Assembly: GCA_035288045.1 (NCBI GenBank)
Contig: DATEBA010000064.1
Coordinates: forward strand, 1-38,503
Reading direction: 5' to 3'
From: DATEBA01 sp035288045
GTDB lineage: Bacteria > Actinomycetota > UBA4738 > HRBIN12
Length of the DNA stretch: 38,503 bases
Of the stretch, positions 7,046-14,819 are shown one piece after another. The notes under the pieces are model-generated. The model was not told the origin of the DNA and ran no database searches. It saw only the letters and a program-made list of their open reading frames with translations. Position 1 is the first letter of the stretch; each line of letters begins with the position of its first letter. Position numbers and translations under genes: made by a program.

Positions 7046-7120
7046 CGCGGCTGACGGGCTTCGATCCCGCGATCTCCGCCTTGACAGGGCGGTGAGGACT
7101 CCGGACTCCTCCACAGCCGC
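7046..7120 (-). tRNA. tRNA-Asp (anticodon GTC)
   Basis: The minus strand folds into a full cloverleaf: acceptor GCGGCTG/CAGCCGC, D stem GAGG/CCTC, anticodon stem CCGCC/GGCGG with loop CTGTCAA, variable loop AGATC and T stem GCGGG/CCCGT. The discriminator is G, as expected for Asp identity. The T loop is ATCGAAG, so the nearly universal T54 is A. No CCA end is encoded. It lies 18 nt downstream of tRNA-Glu on the same strand, a common pairing. Confidence 0.88.
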
Positions 7121-7138
7121 ACGATCTTCGGTTTTCCG

Positions 7139-7211
7139 TGCCCCCAACGGGATTCGAACCCGTGTCGCCGCCTTGAAAGGGCGAAATCCTAGGCCGCTAG
7201 ACGATGGGGGC
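7139..7211 (-). tRNA. tRNA-Glu (anticodon TTC)
   Basis: The minus strand has acceptor GCCCCCA/TGGGGGC, a D arm with CGTCTAGCGGCCTAGGA, anticodon stem TCGCC/GGCGG with loop CTTTCAA, and T arm ACGGG-TTCGAAT-CCCGT. The anticodon UUC reads Glu codons. The discriminator is A and no CCA is encoded. It probably shares a transcript with tRNA-Asp. Confidence 0.93.
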
Positions 7212-7296
7212 TCGAGCTTGCGCTCCAGCCACCCCCGGCCCGGGGGCAGCCGGGAAAGTATAGCTCCGGGCTGCGGCGAGACTCACCCGCCGTGGG

Positions 7297-7800
7297 TTAG
7301 TCCTCGCACTCGAGGTCGATCTCGATCGCGTTGTCGTCCGCCACGGCCTGGAGCGAGCGGCAGGCCTCCTGGGCCTGGCTCTGGATGTCGGTGAACTCCG
7401 GCGACGCGAAGACGTTGCCGATCTCCTCGGGGGTGAGCTGGTCGAAGTCCTCGAGGATGCCATCGATCTCGTCTTGGGTCTTCTCGAGGGTGGCGACGTA
7501 CTGGTCGTGGGCGTCCTTCACCTCTGAGGGCGGGTCGAGGGACGAGAGGTCGTCGATCGCGTCACCGAGCACCGTGGACAGGTCCTGGAAGAAGGCCCTG
7601 AGGAGCTCGATGGCGGCATCCTCCGACGTCGCGGCCTGGACATCGCTCTGCATGGTGGCCGTGAGCTCGTCTCCACGAGCCTTGAAGTCCACCCTGAATC
7701 GCTGGAGCTCCGCGAAGTACTCCTCCACGGTTATGCCACCGCAGGCGGGGGCGGCGATCGCCAGGGCGAGAACGGCTGCCAGCACGCGAGCGACCTTCAC
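7297..7800 (-). CDS. Small putative lipoprotein, helical
   Basis: 167 residues from a GTG at 7800, which has GGGAG 6 nt upstream; the longer reading to 7941 is not supported. The N-terminus VKVARVLAAVLALAIAAPAC is a signal peptide ending in a lipobox-like PAC, so Cys20 may carry the lipid anchor. The mature part is acidic and predicted helical. It contains a repeated spacing of D, E and L residues and a PPSEVKDAH segment like that of small surface helical-bundle lipoproteins. Two cysteines sit near the C-terminus. No family name can be given. It probably faces the outside of the membrane. The gene stands alone, downstream of nothing on its strand. Confidence 0.72.
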   Translation of the reverse strand: MKVARVLAAVLALAIAAPACGGITVEEYFAELQRFRVDFKARGDELTATMQSDVQAATSEDAAIELLRAFFQDLSTVLGDAIDDLSSLDPPSEVKDAHDQYVATLEKTQDEIDGILEDFDQLTPEEIGNVFASPEFTDIQSQAQEACRSLQAVADDNAIEIDLECED

Positions 7801-7896
7801 GTCGGTCTCCCTTCGTCGGGACGCGCAAACACTGACAGCGCTATGTGACGGAGGCAAGCACCTCAAGGCTCGTCGGGGAGTGCCGATGACTCTCCC

Positions 7897-8058
7897 GTGC
7901 GAGCACTCTTGGAGTTCCTGGGAATCGCGGAGCCCGGCCACAAGCGTCGGGAGCCGGTTGCGTTGCCGACGTGGGCGCGATGGATGCCCGTGATCGCGGC
8001 CGTGGCGCTCGGCTTGGTCTCGGTCCTAGCGGTCCAGGCGATGCGCGCGCTCGTCTAG
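7897..8058 (+). CDS. Small membrane protein, 53 residues
   Basis: A GTG at 7897 opens a 53-residue frame with an N-terminal soluble half (ALLEFLGIAEPGHKRREP) and one transmembrane helix (PVIAAVALGLVSVLAVQAM) ending three residues before the stop. Two things support it: codon third positions are mostly G or C, and its stop shares the palindrome CTAG (8055-8058) with the stop of the convergent DUF192 gene, as three other gene pairs in this window do. No clear ribosome binding site is visible and the start is uncertain. Function unknown. Confidence 0.5.
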   Translation: MRALLEFLGIAEPGHKRREPVALPTWARWMPVIAAVALGLVSVLAVQAMRALV

Positions 8059-8420
8059 CCAAGGCCCTCGGCCGCCGGATCTTCCTCCCGGCGGCCGTCG
8101 CGCACCAGGCGGTCTCCGACCCGGATGTCGGTTCCCTCGCAGAGCTCGAGCGCGTGCCGCGCGCCGGGTCTGGGAAGGGCGAGCCGGCCGGGACACATGC
8201 GCGCCATGCGCACGACCCGCAGGTCGTCGTCGAGGAAGGCCACCGTGATCGGGAAGCACATACCGAACGTGTGCACCGATCTGGTCCCTTCGAGCAGCAG
8301 CGCCTCACCTGGGGGAAGCCGTGGTCGTCCTAGTAGGCCTCGCTTGCGCTCGAGCCGGGTGAGGGGAACCTCGGCCTCGAACCGGATCCCGCGGGGCCCG
8401 ACGAGCATCTCGCGCCGCAT
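8055..8420 (-). CDS. DUF192 domain protein
   Basis: 121 residues. It matches the DUF192 family: an N-terminal strand GIRFEAEVPLTRLERKRGLL, then LPPGEALLLEG, the signature S-V-H-T-F-G-M-C-F-P-I (near residue 50), VAFLDDDLRVVRM and a Gly-rich C-terminal ALEL segment. The family forms a small beta barrel; its role is not settled. No signal peptide is seen, although many relatives are exported. The ATG at 8420 lies 6 nt after TAGCGT, which fits a leaderless transcript. It is divergent from the amidase gene. Confidence 0.85.
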   Translation of the reverse strand: MRREMLVGPRGIRFEAEVPLTRLERKRGLLGRPRLPPGEALLLEGTRSVHTFGMCFPITVAFLDDDLRVVRMARMCPGRLALPRPGARHALELCEGTDIRVGDRLVRDGRREEDPAAEGLG

Positions 8421-8426
8421 GCCGAG

Positions 8427-8432
8427 ACGCTA
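8427..8432 (-). promoter_or_regulatory. Putative -10 box, leaderless start of the DUF192 gene
   Basis: TAGCGT on the minus strand is followed by 6 nt and the ATG at 8420. Transcription would begin at about the start codon. No clear -35 is seen. Confidence 0.45.
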
Positions 8433-8477
8433 GCGCGAGGCAGTGACACGGGGGTTCCCGCCCACCGCGGCAGTCGC

Positions 8478-8483
8478 TAGGCT
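8478..8483 (+). promoter_or_regulatory. Putative -10 box of the amidase and GT2-LCP operon
   Basis: TAGGCT lies 9 nt before the ATG at 8493, so the leader would be 2-3 nt or absent. No Shine-Dalgarno sequence precedes the amidase start, which agrees with that. Confidence 0.4.
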
Positions 8484-8492
8484 CTGGCTCCC

Positions 8493-9005
8493 ATGCTGAT
8501 GGAACGGTACCCCACGCCCAACAGCTCGCCCGGCCGCGAGGGACATCGCCCGCGCGCAGTGGTGCTGCACACGAACGCCGGGAGCTTCTCGGGGACCCTG
8601 CGATGGTTTGCCGACCCGACGAGCGGAGTGAGCGCTCACTACCTGATCGGTACGGACGGCCGCGTCGCCATGTTCGTCGACGAGACCGACACCGCCCGGC
8701 ACGTGGGCCGCGTCCGTGAGCCGACGGCTTCGTTCCTCACCGACGACGATCCGAACCTGTACACGATCGGGATCGAGTTCGAGGATCACGGCGACCCTGC
8801 AGGCGCGCCCCGCACCGATCGGCAGTACGCGGTCGGGGCCGCCCTCCTCCGCTCGATAGTGGATCGATGGGAGATCCCGCTCAACCGGGACCACGTGGTC
8901 GGCCACCGCGAGATCTTCGTCGCCAAGAACTGCCCCGGGAACCTGGATGTCGATCGGCTGGTCGAGGAGGCGACTTCGTTGCCGGCCTTGCGCGCGATCC
9001 GATGA
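8493..9005 (+). CDS. N-acetylmuramoyl-L-alanine amidase, PGRP/Amidase_2 type
   Basis: 170 residues. Amidases of this fold are zinc enzymes that cut the bond between N-acetylmuramic acid and the L-alanine of the peptide stem. The fold markers are visible: AVVLHTNAGSF with the first zinc His (residue 26), VSAHYLIGTDG, an IGIEFEDHG strand and VVGHREIFVAKNCPG with the second His and the Cys ligand. There is no signal peptide or membrane segment, so the protein may be cytoplasmic or leave by another route. Its stop overlaps the start of the GT2-LCP gene (ATGA, 9002-9005), so the two products are made together. That suggests a shared job on cell-wall material. Confidence 0.87.
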   Translation: MLMERYPTPNSSPGREGHRPRAVVLHTNAGSFSGTLRWFADPTSGVSAHYLIGTDGRVAMFVDETDTARHVGRVREPTASFLTDDDPNLYTIGIEFEDHGDPAGAPRTDRQYAVGAALLRSIVDRWEIPLNRDHVVGHREIFVAKNCPGNLDVDRLVEEATSLPALRAIR

Positions 9006-12000
9006 ACGAGATCGTCTGCCTCCTGCCGGTTCGCAACGGCGCCCAGGACCTGACCGGGTACCTCGCCGCCGCGCCGGCGTGGTGCGACGCGATCGTCGCG
9101 CTCGACGACGGCAGCACCGACGAGACGCGCGATCTGCTCGAGGCGAGCCCGCTCGTGCGGATTGTGCTTACGAACCCGCGGCGGGAGACGCACGCCGGCT
9201 GGCATGACGGGGCGAACCGGAACCGGCTCATCGAGGCGGTGGCCGGGCTCGATCCGGACTGGATCGTCTCGGTGGACGTCGACGAGCGCATCCCCAACGA
9301 CGACGCCGAGGCGATGCGCGCGTTCCTCGCCACAGACGCCTTACCCGGGCTCGCGTACGGCCTCCAGCATCTTCGGATGTGGGACGCGGACCGGTTCGAC
9401 CCAGACGTGCGCTGGGTCTACCGACTGTTCGCGTTCCGTCCGGGACTCTCGTTCCCCGACGAGCGGCTCCACTTCAATCCGGTACCCACCGAGATCGCTC
9501 GTACGGCGTGGGTGCGAACGACGGTCCGCCTTCAGCACTTCGCGGCCTCGAGCGAGGATCGGATCGAGACCCGCCTCACCAAGTACCGGGAGGCGGACCC
9601 CGAAGGCGTCTACCCCGTGGGCTTCGGGGGGTTGCACGCTCCGCCGCATCAGGTCGAGGAGTGGGAGCCGCGCCCGTCGGGGCTTCCAGTACTCCCCGGC
9701 CCCGACGAGCAGCTCGGTCGGACGGCGGCCGGCGCGCTGCGACAGGACCGCGGCGGTCCGCTCTTGGTTGCCCTGGTGCCCGCCAAGGACTGCGAGGAGG
9801 ATCTCCCCGGCTACTTCGAGTCGGTGAGTCGGGTGGCCGATGCCGTCGTGGCTCTGGACGATGGCAGCACAGACGGCACCCGCGAGGTGCTCCGTGCGCA
9901 GCCCCTCGTTCGAGTGCTGCTCGGGCGGCCGCGGCGCCCCGACTACCGCGGGTGGGACGACGCGGCGAACCGGGCGATGCTCCTCGAAGCGGCGGCGCGT
10001 CTGCAGCCGACCTGGATCCTGTCGCTGGACTCCGACGAGCGGATCGATCCGGACGACGCCCGCGCGCTGCGGACGTTCCTGGAGGAGGAGGCGGATCCGG
10101 CATTCGCCTACAGCTTCCGCGTGCACCGCATGATCGGTGATCTGGAGCACTTCGACCGGGCCGACCTGTGGGCCACAAGGCTGTTCGCGTTCGAGCCTGG
10201 GCAGGGGTTCTCAGGCGAGCGGCTCCACTTCGTGCCGGTGCCCGATTCGATCCCTCCCGATCGCTACGTGCCGACCACGGTTCGGATCCAGCATCTTGCG
10301 AGCTTGACGGAGGAGCGCCGTCGCGCGCGCTTCGAGAAGTACCGGCAGGCAGACCCGGCGGGCGCCTACCAGGACGACTACGGCGAGCTGCTCGCGCCGC
10401 CGGGTACCGTGCGGCCGTGGGAGCGCCGGCCCCTTGACCTTCCGGTCGTCCTCGAGCCGCGGGAGCTTCCCCCGCTGGAGGACGAGGAGCGATCCGCCGC
10501 CTTGGAGCTCGACGCCCCCGTGCTCTCGGCGATCGTGATCGCCAGGGACGACGAGGACCGGATCGAGCGGACCGTTCGATCCGTCGTCGAGCAGCGAACC
10601 CCGGAGCCTTTCGAGGTGATCGTCGTGACGAGCGGGAACGACCGGACGGCAGAGATTGTGCGGGAGCGTTTCCCAGATGTCACGCTCGTCGAGCTCGACC
10701 GGCCGGCGCTGCCCGGCGAGGCCAGGAACGCGGGTCTCTCGGTCGCCCGGGGGGACTACGTTTCGTTCCCGGGCTCGCACGTTCTCTTGCCCGGCGGTAG
10801 CCTCGCGGCGCGTATCCGCGCACACCAGCTCGGCCACCCGATGGTGACCGGAACCACGCTGAACCTGACCGACACTCCGGCGGGTTGGGCCTCGTACTTC
10901 CTCGACCATTCCACGGTGCTGCCCGGGAGGCCGTCGGGCGAGCTCGGCGTGCCGCCCGCGCACTGCTCCTACGACCGGGAGTTCCTCCTCCGGATAGGCG
11001 GTTTCCCCGAGGACCTTCGGGCCGGGGAGGATACGGTCGCGAACGTGCGCCTATCTCGTCTGGGCTACCGCGCGTACCGGGCGGCCGACGTCGTGCTCTA
11101 CCACGACAGCCCATGCCGGGATGCTCTCCGGCTCGTCCGCCATCACTTCTCGCGGGGTCGTGGCCTGGGTCGCATCCTTCTCGAGAGCGCTCCCGTGGGG
11201 GGCCGGCTGCTCAACCGCGGGATGGTCCGCTTCCGCCTCTTCGGCTATCTTCCGACTCGCCTGTCCCAGACTGCCCAGAACGTCGCGCGCTGGGGCGACG
11301 ACGAGCTGCGTCGCCGGTACCGTTCGGTGCGGCATCTCGTGACGCTGGGGGCGAGCGCCGCGTTCGCGGGGACCTGGTTCGAGATCGTCCGCCCGGCGCC
11401 CGGCAAGATGCGAACGCTGTTCGGCAAGCCGGCCCTTCACGTCGTCTTCGCGGGGCTCGACCGCCGTGGCGTCTTCCGCGTCGGCAGGACCGACGTGCTG
11501 CTCGTCGCCAGGATCGAGCCCCTATCCGGACGCGCGCGGATCCTCTCGCTTCCCCGGGACCTGCTGGTGGACATCGCGGGAACCGGGCCGGGCCGGCTGA
11601 ACGAGGCCTACTTCGACGGAGCCGACGGCGTTCCGGAGGATCCCAAGGCCGGGATGCGGCTACTCGCGCGGACACTGCGGAACACGCTATCGGTTCCCAT
11701 CCACGGTTGTGTCGTGGTGGACTTCGACGGTTTCCGCCGTTTGGTGGACGCCCTTGGAGGGGTTGAGATCGAAGTCCCGCACGCGATCGACGACGAGTTC
11801 GTCGGCGAGGATGGCGAGCTGTTCTCGGCGCACTTCCGGCCTGGGCGACAACTTCTCGACGGCGACGCGGCGCTCACGTATGCGCGCACGCGTCGGGCCG
11901 ACGGCGACCGCTGGCGTCGGCAGCGTCACGTCGACATCTCGGTCGCGCTCGTGCGTGCGGCGCTGCGGGTTCGCTCGCCCGGTCGCGCACTCCGTGTGGT

Positions 12001-12289
12001 TCGTGCGGCGGCCTCTGCCATCACGACCGACCTCTCGATCCCGCGCCTCGCGCTCGCGGCGCAGGCCCTTGCGCGGGCGGTAGGGAGGCGCCTGACGATC
12101 GTTTCCGTCGCGCCTCCACTGGTCCGCTCCGTCCGGACGGAAGAGGGTAGATGGGTTCACCGGGGGGATCCGGTCGAGATCGCCGGCTTCGTGCGCCGCC
12201 GGTGGGTGGTGGGCGAACCCGAGGATCGGCCTGGGGAGCCGGTTGGCCGGTCGGATCAGGTGACGTCGATCGTCTTCGGCTTGGAGTAG
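9002..12289 (+). CDS. Fusion of three GT2 glycosyltransferase domains with a LytR-CpsA-Psr domain
   Basis: 1095 residues; the ATG overlaps the amidase stop. Domain 1 (about 1-235) and domain 2 (about 250-490) are diverged duplicates. Each has a GT2 nucleotide-sugar motif (VALDDGSTD near 33 and 283) and a DxD-like motif (SVDVDER near 91, SLDSDER near 342). Domain 3 (about 510-770) is another GT2 with DYVSFPGSH in place of a classic DxD, and RAGEDT as an acceptor-side acidic motif. A moderately hydrophobic stretch (about 778-796) leads to an LCP domain (about 820-1065) with GRTDVLLV, LSLPRDL, RLNEAYFDGA, FRRLVDALGGVEIEVP and LTYARTRRADGDRWRRQR. LCP enzymes transfer lipid-linked glycans onto peptidoglycan or other acceptors outside the cell, whereas GT2 domains use cytoplasmic nucleotide sugars. 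Having both in one chain is unusual. No signal peptide is seen. Confidence 0.85.
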   Translation: MNEIVCLLPVRNGAQDLTGYLAAAPAWCDAIVALDDGSTDETRDLLEASPLVRIVLTNPRRETHAGWHDGANRNRLIEAVAGLDPDWIVSVDVDERIPNDDAEAMRAFLATDALPGLAYGLQHLRMWDADRFDPDVRWVYRLFAFRPGLSFPDERLHFNPVPTEIARTAWVRTTVRLQHFAASSEDRIETRLTKYREADPEGVYPVGFGGLHAPPHQVEEWEPRPSGLPVLPGPDEQLGRTAAGALRQDRGGPLLVALVPAKDCEEDLPGYFESVSRVADAVVALDDGSTDGTREVLRAQPLVRVLLGRPRRPDYRGWDDAANRAMLLEAAARLQPTWILSLDSDERIDPDDARALRTFLEEEADPAFAYSFRVHRMIGDLEHFDRADLWATRLFAFEPGQGFSGERLHFVPVPDSIPPDRYVPTTVRIQHLASLTEERRRARFEKYRQADPAGAYQDDYGELLAPPGTVRPWERRPLDLPVVLEPRELPPLEDEERSAALELDAPVLSAIVIARDDEDRIERTVRSVVEQRTPEPFEVIVVTSGNDRTAEIVRERFPDVTLVELDRPALPGEARNAGLSVARGDYVSFPGSHVLLPGGSLAARIRAHQLGHPMVTGTTLNLTDTPAGWASYFLDHSTVLPGRPSGELGVPPAHCSYDREFLLRIGGFPEDLRAGEDTVANVRLSRLGYRAYRAADVVLYHDSPCRDALRLVRHHFSRGRGLGRILLESAPVGGRLLNRGMVRFRLFGYLPTRLSQTAQNVARWGDDELRRRYRSVRHLVTLGASAAFAGTWFEIVRPAPGKMRTLFGKPALHVVFAGLDRRGVFRVGRTDVLLVARIEPLSGRARILSLPRDLLVDIAGTGPGRLNEAYFDGADGVPEDPKAGMRLLARTLRNTLSVPIHGCVVVDFDGFRRLVDALGGVEIEVPHAIDDEFVGEDGELFSAHFRPGRQLLDGDAALTYARTRRADGDRWRRQRHVDISVALVRAALRVRSPGRALRVVRAAASAITTDLSIPRLALAAQALARAVGRRLTIVSVAPPLVRSVRTEEGRWVHRGDPVEIAGFVRRRWVVGEPEDRPGEPVGRSDQVTSIVFGLE

Positions 12290-12948
12290 CCGGACGTTTC
12301 GCCGTTGCTGGTCTTCCGGAGTCTCGCGCGGAACGCGAACCTGCCCGCCCGATTCGGCGAGAAGGTCGCCTCCTTGGCCGTGGCTCCGATCTTCCAGTCG
12401 GAGAACGAGGCGTCGCTGGGACGCTTCCGCTGGACGTCGTAGACGTAGTTCGACGGCGCGTCCCGCGAGGCCCACCGGATCGTGAAGACCGTACCGACCG
12501 GCCCCGACGCGGGATCCACCTTCATCGGGACCTTGATCGTGCCCGTCATGGGGAACGTGGGGTGCGAAAGTTCGCTGCAGATGTAGGTGTAGGTGCCCGC
12601 CGCGATGAATCGCTTGAAGAAGTCCGACCCCTGGGTCATCGGTCCGGAATCGAAGTACTTCATCCCTGTGGTGTCGGTCGCGGTGTGGTTGTGCGTAGCG
12701 AGGGAGCTATTGTGCCACTGCACCTGCCTGCCCGGAGCAGCGAGCTTGGCAAGCGCCGGCGTGAACGAGTAGTCCGCCACGAGGATGTAGAAGTCGCCGC
12801 CGGCCGCCGCGGCCGGCACCGCTCGCAGGACGTCGGCGTACGCGACCGCCGCGCCGATCGACACCCCCGAGGCGACGAGGCGGCGCAGGAACGCACGCCG
12901 GCTCATCTGACCCTCTAGGTACCGCTCGACCAGCTCGTCCTTGGACAC
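12256..12948 (-). CDS. Tat-exported cupredoxin (plastocyanin-like) protein
   Basis: 230 residues from a GTG at 12948, preceded by GGAGG. Residues about 15-50 form a Tat signal (MSRRAFLRRL, hydrophobic run, AAAA site). The first domain (about 52-140) is a type 1 copper fold: YSFTPALAKLAAPGRQVQW, an HNHT His ligand, then YICSELSHPTFPM supplying Cys, His and Met ligands, and the closing strand GTIKVPMKV. The second domain (about 145-230) is fibronectin-like, with YVYDVQRKRP and AGRFAFRARL. It may carry electrons or bind copper at the cell surface. Its 3' end overlaps the GT2-LCP gene by 34 nt tail to tail. Confidence 0.82.
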   Translation of the reverse strand: MSKDELVERYLEGQMSRRAFLRRLVASGVSIGAAVAYADVLRAVPAAAAGGDFYILVADYSFTPALAKLAAPGRQVQWHNSSLATHNHTATDTTGMKYFDSGPMTQGSDFFKRFIAAGTYTYICSELSHPTFPMTGTIKVPMKVDPASGPVGTVFTIRWASRDAPSNYVYDVQRKRPSDASFSDWKIGATAKEATFSPNRAGRFAFRARLRKTSNGETSGYSKPKTIDVT

Positions 12949-13013
12949 GTCGCCTCCGGGGGGCCGTTGGGGCGGAGCCTATGCGGAGCGGGAGGGGGAG
13001 CGCAAGTCGACGG

Positions 13014-14642
13014 TCAGGAGGCGCGATGGACGGGTTCGCCGCCCACGATCGTGAGCTCGACGCGGGCCTCCTTGACCGCTTCGGGCGGCAGCGCGAACAG
13101 GTCCTTCGACAGGACGACGAGGTCGGCGTGCTTCCCCGGTGTGATCGAGCCCCGGTCGCCCTCGCAGAAGTTCGCCCAGGCGCCGCCCATCGTGTAGGCG
13201 CGGATCGCGGTCTCGACGTCCACTGTCTCCTCCGGGACCCAGCGTTCGCTCCCGTTGAGCGACGCGCGAGTCAGCGCCGTGTAGATCCCGATCAGCGGGT
13301 CCATCTCGGCGACGTTCCAGTCACTCGAGAACGCGAGCGGAGCGTCCGCCTCTTCTAGGCTCCGGAACGCCCAGGCGAACCGCGACCGATCGGGGCCGAC
13401 GTTCTCCCGCCACTCTCCGACGATGTCTGGCGCGCAGTGGCGCGGCTGCATGCACGGCACAACGCCGAGCTCCCGGAACCGCGGGATGTCTTGCGGTGAA
13501 AGGCACTCCACGTGCACGAGCTGATGCCGCGCATCGCGGGGGCCGTTGACCCGTTGCGCGTGCTCGATCGCGTCGAGCGCGGTCCGGATCCCACGGTCGC
13601 CGATGGCGTGGGTGAAGATCTGGAACCCCCGGCGGTCAAGCTCGGCGATCAGCTCGGCGAACTCGGCCGGATCCCAGAAGGTGTCGCCGCGGTCGTCGGG
13701 CCCGCCCCCGACGTAGGGCTCTAGCATCGCGGCCGTCCGCGGCTCGATCACGTCGTCGATGTAGAGCTTGATCGGCGCGACTCGGAACCGGTCGTCGTCG
13801 TAGGTTCGCTTCGCCTCCTCGAACGCGTCGAGGTCGTCTGGGGTCGTCCCGTGCGGGTAGAAGAGCGCGGCGGTGATTCGGGACTTGAGAGCACCGTCGT
13901 CACGCGCCCGGGCGAAGAGCTCGAGGTCGTCGAGCGAGTTCTGCGGCTCGACGATCGTGGTGATGCCGTAGCGGGCGGCCATGCCGACCGCGTCGACCAG
14001 TCGCCGGTAGCGGTTCTCGGGCGAGTACGAGGGAACGACCTCCTCGAGCGCCCGCTGGCCGTCCCGCGAGAGCCCGAGGACGGCGAAGTCCTTCACGAAG
14101 CCGGTCGGCTCGCCGTCGTCGTCGAGGACGATACTGCCGAACGCAACGCGCGTGGTCCCAGGGCCGATGCCTAGCCGCCCCATCGCGAGCCGATTCACCC
14201 AGACCGTGTGGTAGTCGTATGAGAACAGGAATGCGGGTCGGCCTCCGGTCAGGCCCTCGAGGTCGTCGGCCGTCGGCGCGCGGCCGCCCGGGATCGCGGT
14301 GTAGTTCCAGCCCTCGCCCTCGATCCACTCGAGCTCGGGGTGGGCCTCGGCGTGCCGGGCGATGCGCGAGCGGATCTCCTCGAGCGTCGTTGCGTCGTTG
14401 AGATGCACAGCGAGCGGGTTCGAGCCGGGCCTCACGTGGATGTGGCTGTCGATGAACCCCGGGAGGACGAGGCGACCGCGGGCGTCGATCACATCGGTCC
14501 GGGGACCTATGTGCGCGGATGGATCGTCGCCGACCCAGGCGATCCGGTCACCGCGGATCGCCACCGCCGCGGCCCACGGCCGCGCTACGTCCACCGTGTA
14601 GACGCGCGCGTTCGCGATCACCAGGTCGGCGGTCTCGCCCAT
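13014..14642 (-). CDS. Amidohydrolase, YtcJ-like (Amidohydro_3)
   Basis: 542 residues. The ATG at 14642 lies 6 nt after TACCAT, which favours it over the upstream in-frame start at 14726. It has the metal-dependent amidohydrolase layout: an N-terminal beta sandwich, GFIDSHIHV with the HxH metal ligands, IKLYIDDVIEPRT, FTHAIGDRGI with a further His, HVECL, then AFSSDWNV with the catalytic Asp, and the C-terminal strands GKHADLVVL. YtcJ-type proteins are cytoplasmic hydrolases of mostly unknown substrate. Neighbours give no hint of a pathway. It is intact and single. Confidence 0.88.
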   Translation of the reverse strand: MGETADLVIANARVYTVDVARPWAAAVAIRGDRIAWVGDDPSAHIGPRTDVIDARGRLVLPGFIDSHIHVRPGSNPLAVHLNDATTLEEIRSRIARHAEAHPELEWIEGEGWNYTAIPGGRAPTADDLEGLTGGRPAFLFSYDYHTVWVNRLAMGRLGIGPGTTRVAFGSIVLDDDGEPTGFVKDFAVLGLSRDGQRALEEVVPSYSPENRYRRLVDAVGMAARYGITTIVEPQNSLDDLELFARARDDGALKSRITAALFYPHGTTPDDLDAFEEAKRTYDDDRFRVAPIKLYIDDVIEPRTAAMLEPYVGGGPDDRGDTFWDPAEFAELIAELDRRGFQIFTHAIGDRGIRTALDAIEHAQRVNGPRDARHQLVHVECLSPQDIPRFRELGVVPCMQPRHCAPDIVGEWRENVGPDRSRFAWAFRSLEEADAPLAFSSDWNVAEMDPLIGIYTALTRASLNGSERWVPEETVDVETAIRAYTMGGAWANFCEGDRGSITPGKHADLVVLSKDLFALPPEAVKEARVELTIVGGEPVHRAS

Positions 14643-14648
14643 GGACGC

Positions 14649-14654
14649 ATGGTA
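14649..14654 (-). promoter_or_regulatory. Putative -10 box, leaderless start of the amidohydrolase gene
   Basis: TACCAT on the minus strand, then 6 nt, then the ATG at 14642. There is no ribosome binding site, which agrees with a leaderless transcript. Confidence 0.42.
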
Positions 14655-14819
14655 TGCGATGGAGCGGAACGGCCCCCCTGGGTTCGCAGCCAGCCTCAGA
14701 TTCACCCTCGGCCCACCGGCCGGCACGGCATCACGCCGCGGGATGTGGCTTCTTCGCGGGGCCGGCGATCCTCGAGGCGGTGACGTGCTTGGGACGGTGA
14801 GCGATGAGGGCTCTGGTCC

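Noticed and set aside
6948..7394. Open frame containing the string APNGIRTRVAALKGR
   Set aside because: This is the well-known false translation across a tRNA-Glu gene on the other strand.
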